DNA of 64,000 bases from Toxonevra muliebris (Eukaryota; Arthropoda; Insecta; Diptera; Pallopteridae): the NCBI GenBank assembly GCA_963691655.1, contig OY829330.1, positions 19,929,224-19,993,223 of the forward strand. Direction: 5' to 3'. How positions within the stretch are numbered: position 1 is the stretch's first letter; every line of letters begins with the position of its first letter. The notes below the pieces were generated by a model. The model was not told the DNA's origin. It ran no database searches and saw only the letters and a list, made by a program, of their open reading frames with translations. A program made the translations under genes and the position numbers. Shown one piece after another: positions 22,983 to 31,931 of the stretch.

Positions 22983-24985
22983 GCGTTTGAAGGTAAAAAA
23001 GCCAAATCAGACAATTATGGGCTTTAAAAAATTAATTAAAATAAATCTCTAAATATTGTAAGTGAATAGATGTTCCTCATAAATGTTTCATAAACAAATT
23101 TTAATTGAAGCGTATTATATTTCTCATAGGCATTTTGATACCGTTACAAAAATAATTCACGAGCTCAAGTATAGCCACACATACACCCGCGCGCATAATC
23201 ACACACACGCGCATAACCACACACACAAGCTATAGAAGACGGAGTTAAGGGTTTAGTACGTAGGCGTACTGTTTCGCAAGTCCAGCATAGTAAGATAATA
23301 CTGACTGGGCGTGGCTCTGAATGAGGTGTTCCTTAGCGGGCAGTACGAATCGTGCATGCCGTCAATGGATGACGGTATCTATGAAAGATTCCCCCTTCGA
23401 GTAAAAAAAAAAACATGCGCATAACCAAAATGATAAACAGAACAGAGAAATTCAGGAGGTGCTTTTAGTACGTAGGTACACTGGAATGTGAATCGTGCTT
23501 GCTGTACAACACGGGGCTGCCAGTAACTGAAGAGTATATGTTCTTGCAGAGCTGGTAAACCAACTAAATCCGGTGGCGTTACACTATAAAAACGGTTGCA
23601 GTATTGATGCTTTGGATGGCGTTGATCCCAGTAAATTTCCTTTTTTAGACCATTTTGTTTTTTGTTTTCTTTTCATTTTCAATAAAATGTACATTTTAGT
23701 TTTTGTAAAAATTACAATTAAGTCATGTTCATATTTTTTTTTTATTAGTTCAAACATTTATTATTTATGTATAATGTTTGTTAACACTTCAATAAGTATA
23801 TAACTAAGGAAAGAGCAATATAACTTTTTTTTCATAAAATATTTATTATATACAAAATAAAAAAATAAATTAGAAATTTCTTTTGTTTTAAGCTCATTAA
23901 CTGAAATCGTTTTTTAACAAAACATGTACAAACATTTCGATGTACGAAAGAAAAATACAAATAATTTAGATTTCAAACACGAATCTTCAAAATCTAAAAT
24001 TAAAAAAACAAAATAAAAAACAACTTCAAATACATGCAAAAATTCTTAATTCTATACTAGCACCAATTCACAAATTTTAATTTACCTAAAAACAAAACTT
24101 CGTAGAATTGTAAGTGTACAACAAGAAACAAAGACGAAGTACAATCGCCAAACGTTGACCTCATGTGCATATTCTGCCAGTGTGGAATAAATTTGCACAG
24201 CGGAGCATAGTGGTATTTCCCGCTTCCGTTTTTTCTTCACAAAACCTGTAGCGGGTCATCGGGCGCTGGGATCATACCACCACAGCGTGTAAAACGTCGC
24301 GCCAACGTCGAGCTCAAGCATATCACTTCGTGGATGGAAACGCACATCGGGCATAAAATCGTTTCGGGCTATGTTTGCATTCCAAATACAAATGTGAATT
24401 TAGTGCACCCAATTTAACCGTAAACGGCAATGTCGCAGGTGATAGAAAGTCTAGAGATGACGAGAAAGAAGTGAAGAAATAAGTAGTCATTTTAAGCTTT
24501 AAGATTGGATTTACCGTGACAATAAGTTACGTAGAATCCCTGATACTGGACCCAAATTGACTGTAGTTAATATATGTTACAAGGCCCTGTTGGCTGAAAT
24601 AATCCAAATCAAATAAGGGTAAAGTACAAGCGCAGTTTGTGTAAGTTTGTTGCGGAGCAGCACAGTATGCCAAAGGAAGATCTGAAATATAATTAAATAT
24701 GGGTGAATCACGAAGATACACATCCAAAACACACTAAATGTTTCAAATGCATGCACTATTTCTAAAAATCTAAATTTTTCGTTCAATATGTTCACAATTT
24801 AACTATTTACAATTTTAGTTTTTGCTAAATGCCTTTTTGTTTTTGTTTTGTGATCAACTGATTTCTGTCAGCTGATTTTGACATTCAGACTGCTTCGCCA
24901 TTATCGCCGTAACAACAAAGCCCTGTTGTTGTTGCTGTGGTAAATTTGTTGTACTGCTGCTACCACCTTATATGAATTCACCTTG
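22983..24985 (+). other. Long non-coding 3' region of the P element
   Basis: No credible gene lies between the transposase and the right P end. A (CA)n/(CG)n-rich microsatellite covers 23176-23232. Two related blocks start with TAGTACGTAGG at about 23256 and 23467, and polyadenylation-like AATAAA sites occur near 23684 and 23860. The region makes the element about twice the usual P length and may include further decayed insertions that I could not delimit. Confidence 0.6.
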
Positions 24986-24993
24986 ATATTATC
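24986..24993 (+). repeat. Right target site duplication of P element (ATATTATC)
   Basis: This is identical to 13391-13398 and directly follows the right P end CACCTTG. Confidence 0.9.
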
Positions 24994-25495
24994 ATTCCCA
25001 ATCTTAGTACTGCACTAAAAATAGCTTCCAAGATATACAATAATGAAAATTCAGGCTATATGGAGAGTTCCTCGCCGTCTTTTTCAATCCTAACCGCATT
25101 TTTTTTTTTGTTGCGTGGTTTTGCCAACCAACGAGGGTAAATGGTTCTGGAAATATATATAAAAGCATTAGAGTTGAGCGGAAAAGGCCACGCCTATCCA
25201 TATTTTTTCATAGAATGCCATTGACAAATAACGTTTTTTAGAGACGTGCCAAAAATGAATACTGAGATATTCCATAGCTAAAACTCAGATTATATAGGAG
25301 ACGCCATGTCCCCTTTTTTCAATTTCACAGACCTTTTTCCTGTGGCATTACATTGCTAATTAACATCCTTGTACTAAATTTCTGGTTGTGGAGATATACC
25401 CGAAAATTATCTGAGTTATTGATGGGCATATGTTCATGAAATCAAGTTACAGTTTTATATAATAGTAGAAAAAAAATTATTTTTATAAAAAAAGA

Positions 25496-25610
25496 ATCGC
25501 TTGGCGGTTCACCTGTGTGGGATTCGAACTCACGACACCAAAAAAACTCACAATTTCTTTGCACAATCACAAATTTTCCACAAACCATCACAAAATATTG
25601 TGATCACTTT
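25496..25610 (-). repeat. tRNA-like (SINE-type) repeat copy 1 in the Helitron
   Basis: On the minus strand GAGTTCGAATCCC matches a Pol III B box almost perfectly, but the A box is not recognisable. The adjoining sequence (ATCACAAAATATTGTGATCA and TTAGTAATAT, about 25585-25620) recurs in the copy at 25745-25875. This is a decayed tRNA-derived repeat, not a functional tRNA. Confidence 0.5.
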
Positions 25611-25744
25611 AGTAATATATAATAATGTCTTTTGTGTGTTTGCATGTTTTATATTCACCTTTGTCGGTATTTGTTTTTTGATGCATATTTATTTTTTTCC
25701 ACCACACCGATAAAAAAATATATATTTTGGAAAAAAAAATTATT

Positions 25745-25850
25745 TGGTCCCTCTTCAAGTGAGATTCGAACCAACTATCCCACAACTCTTTCCTACATCC
25801 ACTACTTTACCTTCCTTCTAACCAACTCATCCACACACCACTATAAAATA
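25745..25850 (-). repeat. tRNA-like (SINE-type) repeat copy 2 in the Helitron
   Basis: On the minus strand an A-box-like TGGTTAGAAGG is followed about 60 bases later by the B box GGTTCGAATCTC. The flank (CACTATAAAATACGGTGATCA and TTAGTAATAT) matches copy 1. No cloverleaf with paired acceptor arms is apparent, so a tRNA-derived SINE is more likely than a tRNA gene. Confidence 0.5.
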
Positions 25851-26923
25851 CGGTGATCAAATTAGTAATATGTAGTTACATTCATGCAAATGAAAAAGAA
25901 TTTCACACGCAAAGCTTATACGCATTCTTTTCTGCTTTGTGTTTGTGTGGTGGAAATCACAGCGAGCGAAATAAAAAAATCTTTGCTTTTGATTCTAAGA
26001 AAAACTAATACCTATTTGTACAATAACAACTGTAAGGGGAACAAATTTTTAATATAAAAATGCATTTTACAGGTAAACTATTAACTTTAGATATACGCCA
26101 CCACTGAATTTATTTTAGCAAACGATATATAATCCTTCTATACATCATTTTTATGTACCTCTTATAATTTAAGCAGCATTTTGCATTAAGTAGCTAAATT
26201 TTATAAAAAAGCTGGCTTTGGTCCAAATATCGGTCTATATTTGAAATTAACTTAAAATAAACATCAACTTAACGCGACAAATGGAAAAGCAATTACATAC
26301 AAAATTTCATGACAATCCGTTGCGAAACATAGAAACCTATTAGGACGAAACATTTAACAGCCTCTATTTTATATATATGGATTACATATTTATTTAAACA
26401 AATTAATTTTAACTATTTCAGAGCATTTTTAAGAGTAGAATTTGACGCCAGTTAAACGTTATTTTTTCAAACAAAAACAGTCTGATGGCTGATTGTTGTT
26501 GTCGTTATTATAAATAACGCAAATCAAACAATTTAATTTAAAATTTTTTTTTTTGTTTTGTGTAAAAGTGTTATAAGAACTGGTTTAATATAAATACAAA
26601 ATTTGTATGTTGGTTTATTTTTCATTTCCCAATCATGCCCAAATGAGCTAATTTTTTTCCAAATTTTGCACAATTATTGTAAGTATTAGGTTTCCCAGAA
26701 GTTATCCGATTTAAAATTTCTGCCCCGTTCAAGAAACCATAGCATCTCCTAAACATGCGGAAACTATTATATTATTGGACCCATTAAATTTTGAATGTGT
26801 GATGGAATGATGGGCAAGTAAGTTTTGTTTTTTTTTATTTTTATAGGTTAAAGTTTTTTTTCCAATATACAGTTTTTGTTTTTACTTTTTACAGTTTTTG
26901 TCCAAAAAAATATGGCAACACTG

Positions 26924-26931
26924 GGTGTGAC
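26924..26931 (+). repeat. Right target site duplication of hAT element (GGTGTGAC)
   Basis: This is identical to 11336-11343 and directly follows CAACACTG. Confidence 0.9.
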
Positions 26932-27504
26932 TCCACATGAATTTGATTAGAAACGCATCAGTCCAATTTATGTTAAATACGGTGTTACTCTTATTTTTGT
27001 AAGCGCAATTTTTCTTAATTTTTAACTAAATAAGTTTAGTTTTTTAGTAGACTATGAAAATTGAATCTAGAGGCTAATTTTCAAAGTTATGACTTAAGAT
27101 CATGTCAATTTCGTTATTTGAAGTTATATATGTATAAGCAGGTTAATGAACAAATGTAGTCATCACAACAACAATGTATATAGAGGCCGGCAAATCAGTG
27201 ATCTTAGTGATAGTTCTTAATCTTTCAATAACCTATATAAGCTACTAATATTTGAAATCATAACCCAGAATTGAGGATTTGATTCCAAATATCTTCACTG
27301 AATAGAGATATTGAAAGAAACTACCACTACTGTTCTATGCACTTATGTTGTTGTTTTTTCCCCATTGTAGCTCGTCTGCATAACAGTGCGTAATTTGAAA
27401 GTCTAGTACGTGAGAGATAACGAACAGGCGCATTGCTAAAGAAGCCGACTTAATGGTTTCCATTGCTAACTTCTACTATATAGTCGTACTTTCTTGTTGG
27501 CACA
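26932..27504. other. Non-coding stretch, nothing recognised
   Basis: This is an AT-rich sequence right of the hAT element. I find no frame, repeat or boundary in it that I can support. Confidence 0.5.
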
Positions 27505-27703
27505 TTATTATTAGTATTTGAAGGAAGGACGATTCGAAAGTCAGGCACTGTGACCTATAAGATCTATTGTACCAAAGCCCGAAGAAAGAAAGAAAGAAGA
27601 GATAAAGAAAGATAGATAAAAAACATACCCAAGCCGAGAATCGAACTCGGGTCTCTAGAGACAAGAGTCTGGCACTCTGCCACTAGACCACAGTGGCGAC
27701 GAA
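27505..27703 (-). mobile_element. tRNA-derived SINE with LINE-type 3' tail
   Basis: On the minus strand the head (27703-27625) has the A box TGGTCTAGTGG and the B box AGTTCGATTCT spaced as in a tRNA, with a good T-arm stem (CCGAG/CTCGG). Acceptor arms do not pair, so it is not a working tRNA. A pyrimidine-rich body follows. Then comes a 21-bp segment (27552-27572) identical to 13944-13964 in the 3' UTR of the LOA-type LINE. A TAATAATAAT-like tail ends near 27505. SINEs often share their 3' end with the LINE that mobilises them. The end points and lack of a clear target duplication are uncertain. Confidence 0.65.
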
Positions 27704-27789
27704 AATGACGTTAAAAATATGACTATTCCACGTTAATGTTTTAAAAGTAATTCCCAAGTAGCATAGTTAATTATAAATCCATTTACGAC

Positions 27790-28080
27790 AACATCGGGAA
27801 AACCAGAGGTGTCTAACGACTTCTTGTAAATTACAATAACAATATAATTATTTACAAAAAATAGCGTACATATGAATGTTTAAGTCTACTAGTACATCAG
27901 GTAGGTCATGACAAACAGCTTGTGTTCTACCTTGGAGATAGGAGTTTACAAGATTAATGGAGGTGAAGGAGTGAGCAAAAAGTTTAGCTAGCTTTGTTGT
28001 CAGAATATTGTGGTCAACGCTGTCAAAAGCTTTACAATGATCAAGTGGGGTTAATAAAGTAGCTTTATTGTCATCTAGAT
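27790..28080 (-). pseudogene. LINE reverse transcriptase fragment, downstream part
   Basis: The minus strand encodes NNK-ATLLTPLDHCKAFDSVDHN then an SYLQGRTQAV segment, typical of RT motifs before GVPQGS in CR1/Jockey-like LINEs. It then jumps to LPDVLVDLNIHMYA, so about 30 residues including the GVPQGS region are deleted. It is continuous with 29484-29650 if the hAT-like insertion at 28081-29475 is ignored. It is a different family from the LINE at 7355-10590. Confidence 0.7.
28073..28080 (+). repeat. Left target site duplication (ATCTAGAT)
   Basis: This is identical to 29476-29483. Both lie at the same codons of the interrupted LINE reading frame. Confidence 0.88.
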
Positions 28081-29475
28081 TAGGGATGTGCACTTCAGTT
28101 GCCCTCTGCCGACGTCGTGTTTAAGAAGGTGCTAGAAGCGGGGTGTAAATTTAAAGACGAGCGGTGGTGGTTTTATTGTGTGTACACATACCCATTATTG
28201 TTGTTGTTTTGCCAAAAGCACATATAAATGTTCATGTATATGTGCAAAAAACTAACATAAGGAAGAGAGTACACCAGTGGCGGATACAAAAAAAAATTTC
28301 TGGGGGAATCATAAATATTAAAAATTTTCCATATATTTAGAATTTTTATATCAGAATTACTATTTTATGTATTTGAAAATTTTTTGGGGACGAGCGGGGG
28401 AGTGGGAAATAGCCCCATTTAGCCCCTTGCAACTGCCACTGGCCTAACCAATTATGAAGCAGAGTGACCAGGTTATATTAAAATAACCGGCATTCTTCTT
28501 TTAAATTTAGCGACCAAAATATGTCCGAATTACACATTTATATTACCTTTACCAAACGTAAATCAGCTTTCAATTTATAAAACATATCGTGTGAGATAAA
28601 AAAAAAACAATTAAAAAAACAAAAATAGCTCGTTTGACTATAAATTTTTAACATGGCCACACTAATGTGGAGAGTGAGTGAATATAACTGAGAGCGCCCT
28701 GGCTACTGCCAGAACGCCGAAGAAATGTGAGCATTGGCAGTAGGAATGCCAACTTATAACGAATTCCTCGAATTGTTGGGAATCGACTTCAATTTTAGTT
28801 AGTTGTAGGGAATTGGGGAGTGAGATCGTTTTAGTGGGCGACTGAAAATTTTAATTTTTTGTTAATTTGTAGATATGAAAAGTATATATTTTTTGTGTAA
28901 AACCTTTTATTAATTTTTTATTTTTATTATTCTTTAATTTTTGTTAAAAGTACTTGCATACATTACATACATGCATAAAAGATGTAATCGTAAAAAAAAT
29001 ATGCTTTACTTTTTGTGTTAATTATTAATTTGATCTAAAATATAGAGTTGGCATCCATGATCAGCACGCAGCAGTGCGTTTGCTGCTTCTCTTTTTTCGA
29101 TCTCTTAAAGAAACAACCAAGCAGGAAAATTACATATGCATTCAATAATATAATTAAAAAGTTCCACAATACAAAGGTAATTGAAAAATTCTTTCTTTTC
29201 CTGGTAACGCAATTACTAGGTTTATGAAATCAATCCAAAAAGCATGAGTAAAGTATAGCTAAGTACGAAGTTTTCTTATGCATTCACGTTCACACTCTCT
29301 ACAGGGACGAAATCAATAAATTCATATCCATATACATACACAAAGGAATCCCATTTGTTCTCTCATACTAGTAACTCTTCCCCTTAGCACAGCGTTACCC
29401 CTCGTCTAGCCCTTATGAGTATAGCATCAGTTCATATGTGTTTATTGCCCATATGTGTCGAAGTGTACATCGCTA
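28081..29475. mobile_element. 1.4-kb non-autonomous hAT-like element in a LINE
   Basis: The left end is TAGGGATGTGCACTTC and the right end, on the other strand, TAGCGATGTACACTTC, giving a 16-bp inverted repeat with two mismatches. ATCTAGAT flanks both ends. The surrounding LINE RT frame resumes across the element. No transposase is visible; the interior is AT-rich. TAGGGATG-type ends with 8-bp duplications fit hAT elements. Confidence 0.85.
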
Positions 29476-29483
29476 ATCTAGAT

Positions 29484-29650
29484 TTATACGTATATCTTCG
29501 AATACACTGGTTAAGGCAGTTATACAGCTGTGTCCTTCACGAAAACCAGATGGTAAAAAATTGTTGCCAGATTTTATTTTATCAATTATTAAGTTTCGAA
29601 TATCTGCGCATGCAGATTCTCCCCCAACCATGACATTATTTGAATGGCAA
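29484..29650 (-). pseudogene. LINE reverse transcriptase fragment, upstream part
   Basis: The minus strand encodes SGFREGHSCITALTSVFEDI followed by RINLD, the RT motif just before the segment at 27790-28080. The downstream frame is lost at the hAT-like insertion (right target duplication at 29476-29483). Upstream, the homology fades near 29650. Confidence 0.7.
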
Positions 29651-30489
29651 ATGTTTCACAGAATGCCATGTTAATATTTATTTAGTTCCTTACTAACAGC
29701 AAAATGCTATTCCGATTGTTCTTTCGTTTGATTTGTTTCTTATATCTGATTTTTTTCTAGTGTACGTATTAATAGTGGTCAACCATTATTTTGTAATATA
29801 ATGAGTATGCTGGAGTATAGTACAAAATGTTGTTTGTTTTTTAAAATAAATTCTTTTACTTTTTATATTTACTTAAATATTCCATAAGGTTTTAAATAAA
29901 TATAGCATCTTTAAAAGAAAATTAGTTTTATAATCGTAAAATTGTATTCAAAGTTGAAGTTTAGAAACAAATTTAGCTGTACGTATTAATAGTGGTTAGG
30001 GTAGTTATTGAAAAGTATTTTGTAATTAGTAATTGAACGAAGGAATATTAAGGATTTTTGATGAGAATTTTGGCCTTAAATTGTTTATAAAATGATAAAT
30101 ATTAATCGGAAAAATTAATCCTTCAATTAATTACTAAAAAATATATTTATAAAGTGTAGTATAAATTTATTTAAATGCATCCCTGTAATTATAAATGTAT
30201 TGATGTATTCATAAAAAACCCAAATGCATGCCTGTAAATATAAATGTCGCTTCTGCAGTATTGCCAACCTCTAAATGTACAATATTTTAAAATGACCGCC
30301 AAAGAAAATAAGAAGAGATTATTGTGTGATTCTCGGTATTGTAAAAACGTGCATCTTGTTAACCTCAAAAAACATTTAAAATCGATTTAAATCTCAGAAG
30401 TTGGATACGGGCCTGTTGAATATAACAATAATATTATTTAGACAAATTTGTTGTGGATCTAAAAAAATAGTGAAAAGCCTAAAAACAAG
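29651..30489. other. AT-rich non-coding stretch with a 19-bp direct repeat
   Basis: TGTACGTATTAATAGTGGT occurs at 29761-29779 and again at 29978-29996. The region leads into the gag gene at 30490 and may contain the leader or LTR remnant of that element, but I find no matching LTR downstream. Confidence 0.45.
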
Positions 30490-31614
30490 ATGGAAAACCT
30501 CATGGCACGTCAGCAGTTGCTTAATGCAATCACCCCAGCTAATATTGAAGTCCCCGATCGGGCGAATGTAGCGCAATTGCTCAACATTTAAGCTGATAAC
30601 CGCCGACACACTGATTAAGCATTGAGTGTTTTCAACAATGAAATTTTCCAACAAGTTGTTGCCGATGAGTTGCTGAAATTTTTAGCGTTGAGAAACTCGT
30701 TAACCGGAGCCGCTCGAATGTTATTGAGACGTTGTGCAGTATAGTATGAGCAGCTCAAGGCGAACCTTATCAAGGAGCTCAGGCGTACTATCAGCCGCCA
30801 GGAGGTACACCAGACCCTCAAAAACCGCAGCAAGAAACCGACTGAAACGAAGCGATGTGGATGGGTTCGAGTTGGTGGCTTTCATCCAGGAAGGGCTACA
30901 CTGCCGCACAGACGAATTTACGTTGTTTGACACCGCCGTACAATTGACCAATTAAAAGACTACGTGAACATGTATGAGCAGAGGCAGGCAATGTGTGGCA
31001 TCAAAGCCGACGTAAGGGGTGAGCGAACAGAGACTAAGTCAAGAATAGCATCCTCCGCAACCGTTAGCAAAGCCGAAGGGGAGCGCTGTTACAATTGCTC
31101 TCGTCTGGGTCACCGCAAGCCATCATGCCCGTACGAAACCCGGCCAAAGGACATGTGCTATACGTGCTGGAAGACCGGCAACGATCGCAAATCCTGCCCA
31201 GGGCCGAAATATTTCCAGAAGTTGAATAGCGTAGATATAGTAACCACCGCAGATGCCGATGAGGAAGATATACCTTTGATGAGTGCATTAAACTTGGTAA
31301 GTGTAGCCTTTATTAATGATGAAAGCAAATACAGTAGAAATATAACTCGTTTGTCTTTTTTCGATACCGGTAGCCCAACTAATTTTATACGAAAGAGCGC
31401 CATCCCGTTTAGAGTGCGCAGTGGGTTTAGGGAAACAAAATTTTGCGGCCTCGGAAATACACCGCTGAAAACATATGGTAGGATTGATTGTAAAATCACT
31501 TTTCGAAACCGAAGTGAATTAGTAACTTTATTTATCGTTCCAGATGAAATGTCACCAGTACCGATCCTATTGGCCGGACTGCTTTACATAAATTTGGAAT
31601 TGAATTACGAATGA
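30490..31614 (+). pseudogene. Gag with zinc knuckles and adjoining protease, frameshifted
   Basis: A start at 30490 (MENLMARQQLL) opens a capsid-like region with two in-frame stops (near 30589 and 30616) and a frameshift near 30850. From 30964 the frame is open: CYNCSRLGHRKPSCP and CYTCWKTGNDRKSCP give two Cys-rich knuckles, the second with Asp in place of His. Then FFDTGSPTNFI has the aspartic-protease active-site triad. The frame ends at 31614. Gag packages RNA and the protease cleaves the polyprotein. I describe the breaks only. Confidence 0.75.
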
Positions 31615-31689
31615 TTAATAAAAAATCTGTTAATGTTATCTTTACGGCGCAAAATAAATTAAACGGACTAGATGTTAAAAGTTAAAACG

Positions 31690-31931
31690 AGTTGTGTTTT
31701 TGTTCGCTTGCAGTTAACGTTTCACAGAGAGTAGCTTTAGCGTATGCCAACCTTTTACCAACCGCTCTGCTAGAATCCGTTAGTAAGGCAGAAACCACGA
31801 ATACAAATATTTCACCGCGCTTGATTTGAAAAACGGTTTCTTCCGTGTAAAAATCGCCGAAGACTCGAAGAAATATACGTCGTTTGTTACCCCGTATGGA
31901 CAACTTGAATACAATCGTATGCCGTTGGGAT
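31690..31931 (+). pseudogene. Reverse transcriptase fragment before the LINE insertion
   Basis: The motif ALDLKNGFFRVKIAEDSKKY, then TSFVTPYGQLEYNRMPLG, marks the palm of a Ty3/gypsy RT including the first catalytic Asp. Frameshifts lie upstream. The LINE begins directly after MPLG. Confidence 0.75.

Larger units (their letters stand above)
13399..24985 (+). mobile_element. P-type DNA transposon with nested LINE
   Basis: The left end reads CAAGGTGAATTTATACAAG and the right end, on the other strand, CAAGGTGAATTCATATAAG; both continue into TGG and CAGCA. The imperfect inverted repeat is about 31 bp and resembles the ATAAGGTGG core of the Drosophila P terminus. ATATTATC flanks both ends. The interior encodes a THAP-domain transposase in many exons. 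Without the 5.85-kb LINE the element is about 5.7 kb, twice a canonical P element, because of about 2 kb of non-coding sequence after the transposase. Stop codons in the gene and the LINE in an exon make it non-autonomous. Confidence 0.92.
11849..26381 (-). mobile_element. Helitron (non-autonomous) carrying a P element
   Basis: Read on the minus strand the element starts TCCATATATATAAAATAGAGG at 26381 and ends with the hairpin GCTGGGCGAAGCCCAGC directly followed by CTAG at 11849. The base before the start is A and the base after CTAG is T, as expected for Helitron insertion between A and T without target duplication. The 5' subterminal text (about 26381-26270) is of the kind seen in insect Helitrons. 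I see no Rep/helicase gene, so it depended on other copies. Its own sequence is about 2.9 kb (11849-13398 and 24986-26381); the other 11.6 kb is the inserted P element. Confidence 0.8.
11344..26923. mobile_element. Non-autonomous hAT-like element split by a nested Helitron
   Basis: The left end starts CAGCGGTGC and the right end is CAACACTG, that is CAGTGTTG on the other strand, with the 8-bp duplication GGTGTGAC outside both. Only about 505 bp (11344-11848) and 542 bp (26382-26923) belong to the element itself; the rest is the Helitron and what it contains. A second copy of the family at 40405-41491 aligns with both halves in one piece, apart from a deletion of about 30 bp at the junction. 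There is no transposase. It has several ACAGTTTTTT blocks near both ends. Confidence 0.85.

Noticed and set aside
27626..27703. Functional tRNA gene on the minus strand
   Set aside because: A and B boxes and the T arm are good, but the acceptor arms do not pair, the anticodon arm is poor, and a LINE-type tail follows. A tRNA-derived SINE explains it better.
28275..28441. Small hAT-like MITE with CAGTGGCGG / CAGTGGCAG ends
   Set aside because: The inverted repeat is only about 9 bp and the flanking 8-mers (GAGTACAC and GCCTAACC) do not match. Support is insufficient.
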